Assembly (NCBI GenBank): GCA_947579665.1
Contig: OX388346.1
Span: forward strand, 95,048,615 to 95,112,614
Length of the DNA stretch: 64,000 nt
Origin: Sympetrum striolatum
Lineage: Eukaryota > Arthropoda > Insecta > Odonata > Libellulidae
Direction of reading: 5' to 3'
How positions within the stretch are numbered: position 1 is the first letter of the stretch; each line of letters begins with the position of its first letter. Both the position numbers and the translations under genes were made by a program. Shown piece after piece: positions 36,001-49,300 of this stretch. Under the pieces are notes generated by a model. It did not search any database. It had not been told where the DNA came from and was given only the letters and a program-made list of their open reading frames with translations.

Positions 36001-39000
36001 AAAACGAATAAATTTTAGCTAAATATCAATTTTTATCATCTTTTTTCCTTTGATTTTCCTTATTTTATCGATATTTCACCGAAAAAAGCAAGAAAAACGA
36101 ATAATTTTAGCGAAATATCAATTTTTATCCTCTTTTTTTCCCTTAATTTTCCTCATTTTATCGAGATTTGACCGAAAAAAGCAAGAAAAACGAATAATTT
36201 TAGCGAAATTTCAATTTTTTTCCTCTTTTTTCCCTAAATTTTCCTTATTTTATCGAGATTTGACCGAAAAAAGCAAGAAAAACGAATAATTTTAGCGAAA
36301 TTTCAATTTTTTTCCTCTTTTTTTCCCTTAATTTTCCTCATTTTATCGAGATTTGACCGAAAAAAAACTAGAAAAACGAACAATTTGAGCGAAATTTCAA
36401 TTTATTTCCTCTTTTTTTCCCTTAATTTTCCTTATTTTATCGAGATTTGACCGCAAAAATCAAGAAAAACGAACAATTTTAGCGAAATATCAATTTTAAT
36501 CATCTTTTTTCCCTTGATTTTCCTTATTTTATCGAGATTTGACCGAAAAAAAGCAAGAAAAACGAATAATTTTAGCGAAATATCAATTTTTATCCTCTTT
36601 TCTTCCCTTAATTTTCCTTATTTTATCAAGATTTGACCGAAAAAAGCAAGAAAATTGAATAATTTGAGCGAAATTTCAATTTTTATCCTCTTTTTTTCCC
36701 TTAATTTTCCTTATTTTATCGAGATTTGACCGAAAAAAGCAAGAAAAACGAATAATTTGAGCGAAATTTCAATTTTTTTCCTCTTTTTTACCCTTTATTT
36801 TCCTTATTTTATCGAGATTTGACCGAAAAAAGCAAGAAAAACGAATAATTTTTGCGAAATTTCAAGTTTTTTCCTCTTTTTTCCCTTAATTTTCCTTATT
36901 TTATCGAGATTTGACCGAAAAAAGCAAGAAAAAACGAATAATTTGAGCGAAATTTCAATTTTTTTCCTCTTTTTTACCCTTAATTTTCCTTATGTTATCG
37001 AGATTTGACCGAAAAAAGCAAGAAAAACGAATAATTTTAGCGAAATTTCTATTTTTTTTCCTCTTTTTTCCCTTAATTTTCCTTATTTTATCGAGATTTG
37101 ACCGAAAAAAAGCAAGAAAAACGAATAATTTTAGCGAAATATCAATTTTAATCCTCTTTTTTTCCCTTAATTTTCCTTATTTTATCGAGATTTGACCGAA
37201 AAAAGCAAGAAAAACGAATAATTTTAGCGAAATTTCAATTTTTTCCTCTTTTTTTCCCTTAATTTTCTTATTTTATCGAGATTTGACCGAAAAAGCAAGA
37301 AAAAATAATAATTTTAGCGAAATATCAATTTTTATCCTCTTTTTTTCCCTTAATTTTCCTTATTTTATCAAGATTTGACCGAAAAAAGCAAGAAAATTGA
37401 ATAATTTGAGCGAAATTTCAATTTTTTTCCTCTTTTTTCCCTTAATTTTCCTTATTTTATCGAGATTTGACCGAAAAAAGCAAGAAAAACGAATAATTTT
37501 AGCGAAATTTCAATTTTTTTCCTCTTTTTTTCCCTTTATTTTCCTTATTTTATCGAGATTTGACCGAAAAAAGCAAGAAAAACGAATAATTTTTGCGAAA
37601 TTTCAAGTTTTTTCCTCTTTTTTTCCCTTAATTTTCCTTATTTTATCGAGATTTGACCGAAAAAAGCAAGAAAAACGAATAATTTGAGCGAAATTTCTTT
37701 TTTTTTCCTCTTTTTTACCCTTAATTTTCCTTATGTTATCGAGATTTGACCGAAAAAAGCAAGAAAAACGAATAATTTTAGCGAAATATCAATTTTAATC
37801 CTCTTTTTTTCCCTTAATTTTCCTTATTTTATCGAGATTTGGCCGAAAAAAGCAAGAAAAACGAATAATTTTAGCGAAATTTCAATTTTTTTCCCCTTTT
37901 TTTCCCTTAATTTTCCTTATTTTATCGAGATTTGCTTGAAAAAAGCAAGAAAAACGAATTTTTTTGCGAAATTTCAATTTTAATCCTCTTTTTTTCCCTT
38001 AATTTTCGTTATTTTATCGAGATTTGACCGAAAAAAGCAAGAAAAACGAATAATTTTAGCGAAATTTCAATTTTAATCCTCTTTTTTTCCCTTAATTTTC
38101 GTTATTTTATCGAGATTTGACCGAAAAAAGCAAGAAAAACGAATAATTTTAGCGAAATTTCAATTTTTTTCCCCTTTTTTTCCCTTAATTTTCCTTATTT
38201 TATCGAGATTTGCTTGAAAAAAGCAAGAAAAACGAATTTTTTTGCGAAATTTCAATTTTAATCCTCTTTTTTTCCCTTAATTTTCGTTATTTTATCGAGA
38301 TTTGACCGAAAAAAGTAAGAAAAACGAATAATTTTAGCAAAATATCAATTTTTATCCTCTTTTTTCCCTTAATTTTCCTTATTTTATCGAGATTTGACCA
38401 AAAAAAGCTAGAAAAACGAATAATTTTAGCGAAATTTCAATTTTTTTCCTCTTTTTTTCCCTTAATTTTCCTTATTTTATCGAGGTTTGTCCGAAAAAAG
38501 CAAGAAAAACGAATAATTTTATCGAAATATCAATTTTTATCCTCGTTTTTTCCCTTAATTTTCCTCATTTTATCGAGATTTGACCGAAAAAAGCAAGAAA
38601 AACGAATAATTTTAGCGAAATTTCAATTTTTTTCCTCTTTTTTACCCTTAATTTACCTTATTTTATCGAGATTTGACCGAAAAAAAGCAAGAAAAAAGAA
38701 TAATTTTAGCGAAATTTCTATTTTTTTCCTCTTTTTTCCCTTAATTTTCCTTATTTTATCGAGATTTGACCGAAAAAAAGCAAGAAAAACGAATAATTTT
38801 AGCGAAATATCAATTTTTATCCTCTTTTTTTCCCTTAATTTTCCTTATTTTATCGAGATTTGACCGAAAAAAAGCAAGAAAAACGAATAATTTTAGCGAA
38901 ATTTCAATTTTTTTCCTCTTTTTTTCCCTTAATTTTCCTTATTTTATCGAGATTTGACCGAAAAAGCAAGAAAAACGAATAATTTTAGCGAAATTTCAAT

Positions 39001-42000
39001 CTTTTTCCTCTTTTTTTCCCTTAATTTTCCTCATTTTATCGAGATTTGACCGAAAAAAGCAAGAAAAAACGAATAATTTTAGCGAAATATCAATTTTTAT
39101 CATCTTTTTTCCCTTGATTTTCGTTATTTTATCGAGATTTGACCGAAAAAAGCAAGAAAAACGAATAATTTTAGCGAAATATCAATTTTTATCCTCTTTT
39201 TATAATTTTAGCGAAATTTCAATTTTTTTCCCCTTTTTTTCCCTTAATTTTCCTTATTTTATCGAGATTTGCTTGAAAAAAGCAAGAAAAACGAATAATT
39301 TTTGCGAAATTTCAATTTTAATCCTCTTTTTTTCCCTTAATTTTCGTTATTTTATCGAGATTTGACCGAAAAAAGCAAGAAAAATGAATAATTTTAGCGA
39401 AATTTCAATTTTTTTCCTCTTTTTTTCCCTTAATTTTCTTTATTTTATCGAGATTTGACCGAAAAAAGTAAGAAAAACGAATAATTTTAGCAAAATATCA
39501 ATTTTTATCCTCTTTTTTCCCTTAATTTTCCTTCTTTTATCGAGATTTGACCGAAAAAAGCTAGAAAAACGAATAATTTTAGCGAAATTTCAATTTTTGT
39601 CCTCTTTTTTTCCCTTAATTTTCCTTATTTTATCGAGGTTTGTCCGAAAAAAGCAAGAAAAACGAATAATTTTAGCGAAATATCAATTTTTATCCTCTTT
39701 TATTCCCTTAATTTTCCTTATTTTATCGAGATTTGACCGAAAAAAGCAAGAAAAACGAATTATTTAAGCGAAATTTCAATTTTTTTCCCCTTTTTTTCCC
39801 TTAATTTTCGTTATTTTATCGAGATTTGACATAAAAAAGCAAGAAAAACGAATAATTTTAGCGAAATGTCAATTTTTTCCTCTTTTTTTCCCTTAATCTT
39901 CCATATTTTATCGAGATTTGACCGAAAATAGCAAGAAAAACGAATAATTTTAGCTAAATATCAATTTTTATCATCTTTTTTCCCTTGATTTTCCTCATTT
40001 TATCGATATTTGACCGAAAAAAGCAAGAAAAACGAATAATTTTAGGGAAATATCGATTTTAATCCTCTTTTTTCCCTTGATTTTCCTTATTTTATCGAGA
40101 TTTGACCGAAAAAAGCAAGAAAAACGAATAATTTTAGCGAAATTTCAATTTTTTTCCTCTTTTTTACCGTTAAATTTCCTTATTTTATCGAGATTTGACC
40201 GAAAAAAGCAAGAAAAACGAATTATTTTAGCGAAATTTCTATTTTTTTCCTCTTTTTTCCCTCAATTTTACTTATTTTATCGAGATTTGACCGAAAAAAG
40301 CAAGAAAAACGAATAATTTTAGCGAAATTTCAATTTTTTTCCTCTTTTTTCCCTTAATTTTCCTTATTTATCGAGATTTGACTTAAAAAAGCTAGAAAAA
40401 CGAATAATTTTAGCGAAATTTCAATTTTTTTCCTCTTTTTTTCCCTTAATTTTCCTTATTTTATCGAGGTTTGTCCGAAAAAAGCAAGAAAAACGAATAA
40501 TTTTAGCGAAATATCAATTTTTATCCTCTTTTATTCCCTTAATTTTCCTTATTTTATCGAGATTTGACCGAAAAAAGCAAGAAAAACGAATAATTTTAGC
40601 GAAATTTCAATTTTTTTAGTCTTTTTTTCCCTTAATTTTCCACATTTTATCGAGATTTGACCGAAAAAAGCAAGAAAAACGAATAATTTTAGCTAAATAT
40701 CAATTTTTATCATTTTTTTTCCTTGATTTTCCTTATTTTATCGATATTTGACCGAAAAAAAGCAAGAAAAACGAATAATTTTAGCGAAATATCAATTTTT
40801 ATCCTCGTTTTTTCCCTTAATTTTCCTCATCTTATCGAGATTTGACCGAAAAAAGCAAGAAAAACGAATAATTTTAGCGAAATTTCAATTTTTTTCCTCT
40901 TTTTTACCCTTAAATTTCCTTATTTTATCGAGATTTGACCGAAAAAAGCAAGAAAAACGAATAATTTTAGCGAAATTTAAATTTTTTTCCTCTTTTTTAC
41001 CCTTAATTTTCCTTAGTTTATCGAGATTTGACCGAAAAAAGCAAGAAAAACGAATAATTTTAGCGAAATTTCTATTTTTTTCCTCTTTTTTTCCCTTAAT
41101 TTACATTATTTTATCGAGATATGACCGAAAAAGGCAAGAAAAACGAATAATTTGAGCGAAATTCCAATTTTTTTCCTCTTTCTTTCCCTTAATTTTCCTT
41201 ATTTTATCGAGATTTGGCCTAAAAAAGCAAGAAAAACGAATAATTTTAGCGAAATTTCAATTTTTTTCCTTTTTTTTCCCTTAATTTTCCTTATTTTATC
41301 GAGATTTGCTTGTAAAAAGCAAGAAAAACGAATAATTTTTGCGAAATTTCAATTTTAATCCTCTTTTTTTCCCTTAATTTTCGTTATTTTATCGAGATTT
41401 GACCGAAAAAAGCAAGAAAAACGAATAATTTTAGCGAAATTTCCATTTTTTTCCTCTTTTTTTCCCTTAATTTTCCTTATTTTATCGAGATTTGACCGAA
41501 AAAAGTAAGAAAAACGAATAATTTTAGCACAATATCAATTTTTATCCTCTTTTTTCCCTTAATATTCCTTATTTTATAGAGATTTGACCGAAAAAAGCTA
41601 GAAAAACGAATAATTTTAGCGAAATTTCAATTTTAATCCTCTTTTTTTCCCTTAATTTTCCTTATTTTGTCGAGGTTTGTCCGAAAAAAGCAAGAAAAAC
41701 GAATAATTTTAGCGAAATATCAATTTTTATCCTCTTTTATTCCCATAATTTTCCTTATTTTATCGAGATTTGACCGAAAAAAGCAAGAAAAACGAATAAT
41801 TTTTGCGAAATTTCAATTTTTTTCCTCTTTTTTCCCTTAATTTTCGTTATTTTATCGAGATTTGACATAAAAAAGTAAGAAAAACGAATAATTTTAGCGA
41901 AATGTCAATTTTTTTCCTCTTTTTTTCCCTTAATTTTCCACATTTTATCGAGATTTGACCGAAAATAGCAAGAAAAACGAATAAATTTTAGCTAAATATC

Positions 42001-43340
42001 AATTTTTATCATCTTTTTTCCTTTGATTTTCCTTATTTTATCGATATTTCACCGAAAAAAGCAAGAAAAACGAATAATTTTAGCGAAATATCAATTTTTA
42101 TCCTCTTTTTTTCCCTTAATTTTCCTCATTTTATCGAGATTTGACCGAAAAAAAGCAAGAAAAACGAATAATTTTAGCGAAATTTCAATTTTTTTCCTCT
42201 TTTTTCCCTAAATTTTCCTTATTTTATCGAGATTTGACCGAAAAAAGCAAGAAAAACGAATAATTTTAGCGAAATTTCAATTTTTTTCCTCTTTTTTTCC
42301 CTTAATTTTCCTCATTTTATCGAGATTTGACCGAAAAAAACTAGAAAAACGAACAATTTGAGCGAAATTTCAATTTATTTCCTCTTTTTTTCCCTTAATT
42401 TTCCTTATTTTATCGAGATTTGACCGCAAAAATCAAGAAAAACGAACAATTTTAGCGAAATATCAATTTTAATCATCTTTTTTCCCTTGATTTTCCTTAT
42501 TTTATCGAGATTTGACCGAAAAAAGCAAGAAAAACGAATAATTTTAGCGAAATATCAATTTTTATCCTCTTTTCTTCCCTTAATTTTCCTTATTTTATCA
42601 AGATTTGACCGAAAAAAGCAAGAAAATTGAATAATTTGAGCGAAATTTCAATTTTTATCCTCTTTTTTTCCCTTAATTTTCCTTATTTTATCGAGATTTG
42701 ACCGAAAAAAAGCAAGAAAAACGAATAATTTGAGCGAAATTTCAATTTTTTTCCTCTTTTTTACCCTTTATTTTCCTTATTTTATCGAGATTTGACCAAA
42801 AAAAGCAAGAAAAACGAATAATTTTTGCGAAATTTCAAGTTTTTTCCTCTTTTTTCCCTTAATTTTCCTTATTTTATCGAGATTTGACCGAAAAAAGCAA
42901 GAAAAACGAATAATTTGAGCGAAATTTCAATTTTTTTCCTCTTTTTTACCCTTAATTTTCCTTATGTTATCGAGATTTGACCGAAAAAAGCAAGAAAAAC
43001 GAATAATTTTAGCGAAATTTCAATTTTTTTCCTCTTTTTTCCCTTAATTTTCCTTATTTTATCGAGATTTGACCGAAAAAAGCAAGAAAAACGAATAATT
43101 TTTGCGAAATTTCAAGTTTTTTCCTCTTTTTTTCCCTTAATTTTCCTTATTTTATCGAGATTTGACCGAAAAAAGCAAGAAAAACGAATAATTTTAGCGA
43201 AATTTCTTTTTTTTTCCTCTTTTTTACCCTTAATTTTCCTTATGTTATCGAGATTTGACCGAAAAAAGCAAGAAAAACGAATAATTTTAGCGAAATATCA
43301 ATTTTAATCCTCTTTTTTTCCCTTAATTTTCCTTATTTTA
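35150..43340 (+). repeat. Higher-order duplication, offset about 5.97 kb
   Basis: The block from about 35150 to 37800 recurs from about 41125 to 43330. Offsets are 5973-5974 bp at the GAAATTCCAATTT monomer (35178 and 41152) and the GATATTTCACCG monomer (about 36070 and 42043). The offset falls to about 5510 bp by the GAAATTTCTTTTTTTT monomer (about 37692 and 43202), so the second copy has lost about five monomers. Within 37900-38260 a three-monomer unit with ACGAATTTTTTTGCG is repeated at 278 bp. Confidence 0.8.
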
Positions 43341-46300
43341 TCGAGATTTGACCGAAAAAAGTAAGAAAAACGAATAATTTTAGCGAAATTTCAATTTTTT
43401 TCCTCTTTTTTTCCCTTAATTTTCCTTATTTTATCGAGGTTTGTCCGAAAAAAGCAAGAAAAACGAATAATTTTATCGAAATATCAATTTTTATCCTCGT
43501 TTTTTCCCTTAATTTTCCTCATTTTATCGAGATTTGACCGAAAAAAGCAAGAAAAACGAATAATTTTAGCGAAATTTCAATTTTTTTCCTCTTTTTTACC
43601 CTTAATTTACCTTATTTTATCGAGATTTGACCGAAAAAAAGCAAGAAAAAAGAATAATTTTAGCGAAATTTCTATTTTTTTCCTCTTTTTTCCCTTAATT
43701 TTCCTTATTTTATCGAGATTTGACCGAAAAAAGCAAGAAAAACGAATAATTTTAGCGAAATATCAATTTTTATCCTCTTTTTTTCCCTTAATTTTCCTTA
43801 TTTTATCGAGATTTGACCGAAAAAAGCAAGAAAAACGAATAATTTTAGCGAAATTTCAATTTTTTTCCTCTTTTTTTCCCTTAATTTTCCTTATTTTATC
43901 GAGATTTGACCGAAAAAGCAAGAAAAACGAATAATTTTAGCGAAATTTCAATCTTTTTCCTCTTTTTTTCCCTTAATTTTCCTCATTTTATCGAGATTTG
44001 ACCGAAAAAAGCAAGAAAAACGAATAATTTTAGCGAAATATCAATTTTTATCATCTTTTTTCCCTTGATTTTCGTTATTTTATCGAGATTTGACCGAAAA
44101 AAGCAAGAAAAACGAATAATTTTAGCGAAATATCAATTTTTATCCTCTTTTTATAATTTTAGCGAAATTTCAATTTTTTTCCCCTTTTTTTCCCTTAATT
44201 TTCCTTATTTTATCGAGATTTGCTTGAAAAAAGCAAGAAAAACGAATAATTTTTGCGAAATTTCAATTTTAATCCTCTTTTTTTCCCTTAATTTTCGTTA
44301 TTTTATCGAGATTTGACCGAAAAAAGCAAGAAAAATGAATAATTTTAGCGAAATTTCAATTTTTTTCCTCTTTTTTTCCCTTAATTTTCCTTATTTTATC
44401 GAGATTTGACCGAAAAAAGTAAGAAAAACGAATAATTTTAGCAAAATATCAATTTTTATCCTCTTTTTTCCCTTAATTTTCCTTCTTTTATCGAGATTTG
44501 ACCGAAAAAAGCTAGAAAAACGAATAATTTTAGCGAAATTTCAATTTTTGTCCTCTTTTTTTCCCTTAATTTTCCTTATTTTATCGAGGTTTGTCCGAAA
44601 AAAGCAAGAAAAACGAATAATTTTAGCGAAATATCAATTTTTATCCTCTTTTATTCCCTTAATTTTCCTTATTTTATCGAGATTTGACCGAAAAAAGCAT
44701 GAAAAACGAATTATTTAAGCGAAATTTCAATTTTTTTCCCCTTTTTTTCCCTTAATTTTCGTTATTTTATCGAGATTTGACATAAAAAAGCAAGAAAAAC
44801 GAATAATTTTAGCGAAATGTCAATTTTTTCCTCTTTTTTTCCCTTAATCTTCCACATTTTATCGAGATTTGACCGAAAATAGCAAGAAAAACGAATAATT
44901 TTAGCTAAATATCAATTTTTATCATCTTTTTTCCCTTGATTTTCCTCATTTTATCGATATTTGACCGAAAAAAAGCAAGAAAAACGAATAATTTTAGGGA
45001 AATATCGATTTTAATCCTCTTTTTTCCCTTGATTTTCCTTATTTTATCGAGATTTGACCGAAAAAAGCAAGAAAAACGAATAATTTTAGCGAAATTTCTA
45101 TTTTTTTCCTCTTTTTTCCCTCAATTTTACTTATTTTATCGAGATTTGACCGAAAAAAGCAAGAAAAACGAATAATTTTAGCGAAATTTCAATTTTTTTC
45201 CTCTTTTTTCCCTTAATTTTCCTTATTTATCGAGATTTGACTTAAAAAAGCTAGAAAAACGAATAATTTTAGCGAAATTTCAATTTTTTTCCTCTTTTTT
45301 TCCCTTAATTTACCTTATTTTATCGAGGTTTGTCCGAAAAAAGCAAGAAAAACGAATAATTTTAGCGAAATATCAATTTTTATCCTCTTTTATTCCCTTA
45401 ATTTTCCTTATTTTATCGAGATTTGACCGAAAAAAGCAAGAAAAACGAATAATTTTAGCGAAATTTCAATTTTTTTAGTCTTTTTTTCCCTTAATTTTCC
45501 ACATTTTATCGAGATTTGACCGAAAAAAGCAAGAAAAACGAATAATTTTAGCTAAATATCAATTTTTATCATTTTTTTTCCTTGATTTTCCTTATTTTAT
45601 CGATATTTGACCGAAAAAAGCAAGAAAAACGAATAATTTTAGCGAAATATCAATTTTTATCCTCGTTTTTTCCCTTAATTTTCCTCATCTTATCGAGATT
45701 TGACCGAAAAAAAGCAAGAAAAACGAATAATTTTAGCGAAATTTCAATTTTTTTCCTCTTTTTTACCCTTAAATTTCCTTATTTTATCGAGATTTGACCG
45801 AAAAAAGCAAGAAAAACGAATAATTTTAGCGAAATTTAAATTTTTTTCCTCTTTTTTACCCTTAATTTTCCTTAGTTTATCGAGATTTGACCGAAAAAAG
45901 CAAGAAAAACGAATAATTTTAGCGAAATTTCTATTTTTTTCCTCTTTTTTTCCCTTAATTTTCCTTATTTTATCGAGATTTGACCGAAAAAAGCAAGAAA
46001 AACGAATAATTTTAGCGAAATTTCTATTTTTTTCCTCTTTTTTTCCCTTAATTTTCCTTATTTTATCGAGATTTGACCGAAAAAAGCAAGAAAAACGAAT
46101 AATTTTAGCGAAATTTCAATTTTTTTAGTCTTTTTTTTCCCTTAATTTTCCTTATTTTATCGAGATTTGACATAAAAAAGCAAGAAAAACGAATAATTTT
46201 AGCGAAATTTCAATTTTTTTCCTCTTTTTTCCCTTAATTTTCCTTATTTTATCGAGATTTGACCGAAAAAAGCTAGAAAAACGAATAATTTTAGCGAAAT

Positions 46301-49300
46301 TTCTATTTTTTTCCTCTTTTTTACCCTTAATTTTCCTTATTTTATCGAGATTTGACCGAAAAAAAGCAAGAAAAACGAATAATTTTAGCGAAATTTCTAT
46401 TTTTTTCCTCTTTTTTCCCTTAATTTTCCTTATTTTATCGAGATTTGACCGAAAAAAGCAAGAAAAACGAATAATTTTAGCGAAATTTCAATTTTTTTAG
46501 TCTTTTTTTCCCTTAATTTTCCTTATTTTATCGAGATTTGACATAAAAAAGCAAGAAAAACGAATAATTTTAGCAAAATTTCAATTTTTTTCCTCTTTTT
46601 TCCCTTAATTTTCCTTATTTTATCGAGATTTGACCGAAAAAAGCTAGAAAAATGAATAATTTTAGCGAAATTTCAATTTTTTTCCTCTTTTTTTCCCTTA
46701 ATTTTCCTTATTTTATCGAGGTTTGTCCGAAAAAAGCAAGAAAAACGAATAATTTTAGCGAAATATCAATTTTTATCATCTTTTTTCCCTTGATTTTCCT
46801 TATTTTATCGAGATTTGACCGAAAAAAGAGAAAAAAAAAAATAATTTTAGCGAAATATCTATTTTTTTCCTCTTTTTTTCCCTTTATTTTCCTTATTTTA
46901 TCGAGATTTGACCGAAAAAAGCAAGAAAAACGAATAATTTTTGCGAAATTTCAAGTTTTTTCCTCTTTTTTCCCTTAATTTTCCTTATTTTATCTGGATT
47001 TGACCGAAAAAAGCAAGAAAAACGAATAATTTTAGCGAAATTTCAATTTTTTCCTCTTTTTTTCCCTTAATTTTCTTATTTTATCGAGATTTGACCGAAA
47101 AAGCAAGAAAAAATAATAATTTTAGCGAAATATCAATTTTATCCTCTTTTTTTCCCTTAATTTTCCTTATTTTATCAAGATTTGACCGAAAAAAGCAAGA
47201 AAAACGAATAATTTTAGCGAAATTTCAATTTTTTCCTCTTTTTTTCCCTTAATTTTCTTATTTTATCGAGATTTGACCGAAAAAGCAAGAAAAAATAATA
47301 ATTTTAGCGAAATATCAATTTTATCCTCTTTTTTTCCCTTAATTTTCCTTATTTTATCAAGATTTGACCGAAAAAAGCAAGAAAATTGAATAATTTGAGC
47401 GAAATTTCAATTTTTTTCCTCTTTTTTCCCTTAATTTTCCTTATTTTATCGAGATTTGACCGAAAAAAGCAAGAAAAACGAATAATTTTAGCGAAATTTC
47501 AATTTTTTTCCTCTTTTTTTCCCTTTATTTTCCTTATTTTATCGAGATTTGACCGAAAAAAGCAAGAAAAACGAATAATTTTTGCGAAATTTCAAGTTTT
47601 TTCCTCTTTTTTTCCCTTAATTTTCCTTATTTTATCGAGATTTGACCGAAAAAAGCAAGAAAAACGAATAATTTGAGCGAAATTTCTTTTTTTTTCCTCT
47701 TTTTTACCCTTAATTTTCCTTATGTTATCGAGATTTGACCGAAAAAAGCAAGAAAAACGAATAATTTTAGCGAAATTTCTATTTTTTTCCATTTTTTTCC
47801 CTTAATTTTCCTTATTTTATCGAGATTTGACCGAAAAAAGCAAGAAAAACGAATAATTTTAGCGAAATTTCAATTTTTTTCCTCTTTTTTTCCCTTAATT
47901 TTCTTATTTTATCGAGATTTGACCGAAAAAAGCAAGAAAAACGAATAATTTTAGCGAAATTTCAATCTTTTTCCTCTTTTTTTCACTTAATTTTCCTCAA
48001 TTTATCGAGATTTGACCGAAAAAAGTAAGAAAAACGAATAATTTTAGCGAAATATCAATTTTTATCATCTTTTTTCCCTTGATTTTCCTCATTTTATCGA
48101 GATTTGACCGAAAAAAGCAAGAAAAACGAATAATTTTAGCGAAATATCAATTTTTATCATCTTTTTTCCATTGATTTTCCTTATTTTATCGAGATTTGAC
48201 CGAAAAAAGCAAGAAAAACGAATAATTTTAGCGAAATATCTATTTTTATCCTCTTTTTTTCCCTTAATTTTCCTTATTTTATCGAGATTTGACCGAAAAA
48301 GGCGAGAAAAACGAATAATTTGAGCGAAATTTCAATTTTTTTCCTCTTTTTTTCCCTTAATTTTCCTTATTTTATCGAGATTTGGCCGAAAAAAGCAAGA
48401 AAAACGAATAATTTTAGCGAAATTTCAATTTTTTTCCCCTTTTTTTCCCTTAATTTTCCTTATTTTATCGAGATTTGCTTGAAAAAAGCAAGAAAAACGA
48501 ATTATTTTTGCAAATTTTCAATTTTAATCCTCTTTTTTTCCCTTAATTTTCGTTATTTTATCGAGATTTGACCGAAAAAAGCAAGAAAAACGAATAATTT
48601 TAGCGAAATATCAATTTTTTTCCTCTTTTTTTCCCTTCATTTTCCTTATTTTATCGAGATTTGACCGAAAAAAGTAAGAAAAACGAATAATTTTAGCAAA
48701 ATATCAATTTTTATCCTCTTTTTTCCCTTAATTTTCCTTATTTTATCGAGATTTGACCAAAAAAAGCTAGAAAAACGAATAATTTTAGCGAAATTTCAAT
48801 TTTTTTCCTCTTTTTTTCCCTTAATTTTCCTTATTTTATCGAGGTTTGTCCGAAAAAAGCAAGAAAAACGAATAATTTTATCGAAATATCAATTTTTATC
48901 CTCGTTTTTTCCCTTAATTTTCCTCATTTTATCAAGATTTGACCGAAAAAAGCAAGAAAAACGAATAATTTTAGCGAAATTTCAATTTTTTTCCTCTTTT
49001 TTACCCTTAATTTACCTTATTTTATCGAGATTTGACCGAAAAAAGCAAGAAAAACGAATAATTTTAGCGAAATTTCTATTTTTTTCCTCTTTTTTCCCTT
49101 AATTTTCCTTATTTTATCGAGATTTGACCGAAAAAAGCAAGAAAAACGAATAATTTTAGCGAAATATCAATTTTTATCCTCTTTTTTTCCCTTAATTTTC
49201 CTTATTATATCGAGATTTGACCGAAAAAAGCAAGAAAAACGAATAATTTTAGCGAAATTTCAATTTTTTTCCTCTTTTTTTCCCTTAATTTTCCTTATTT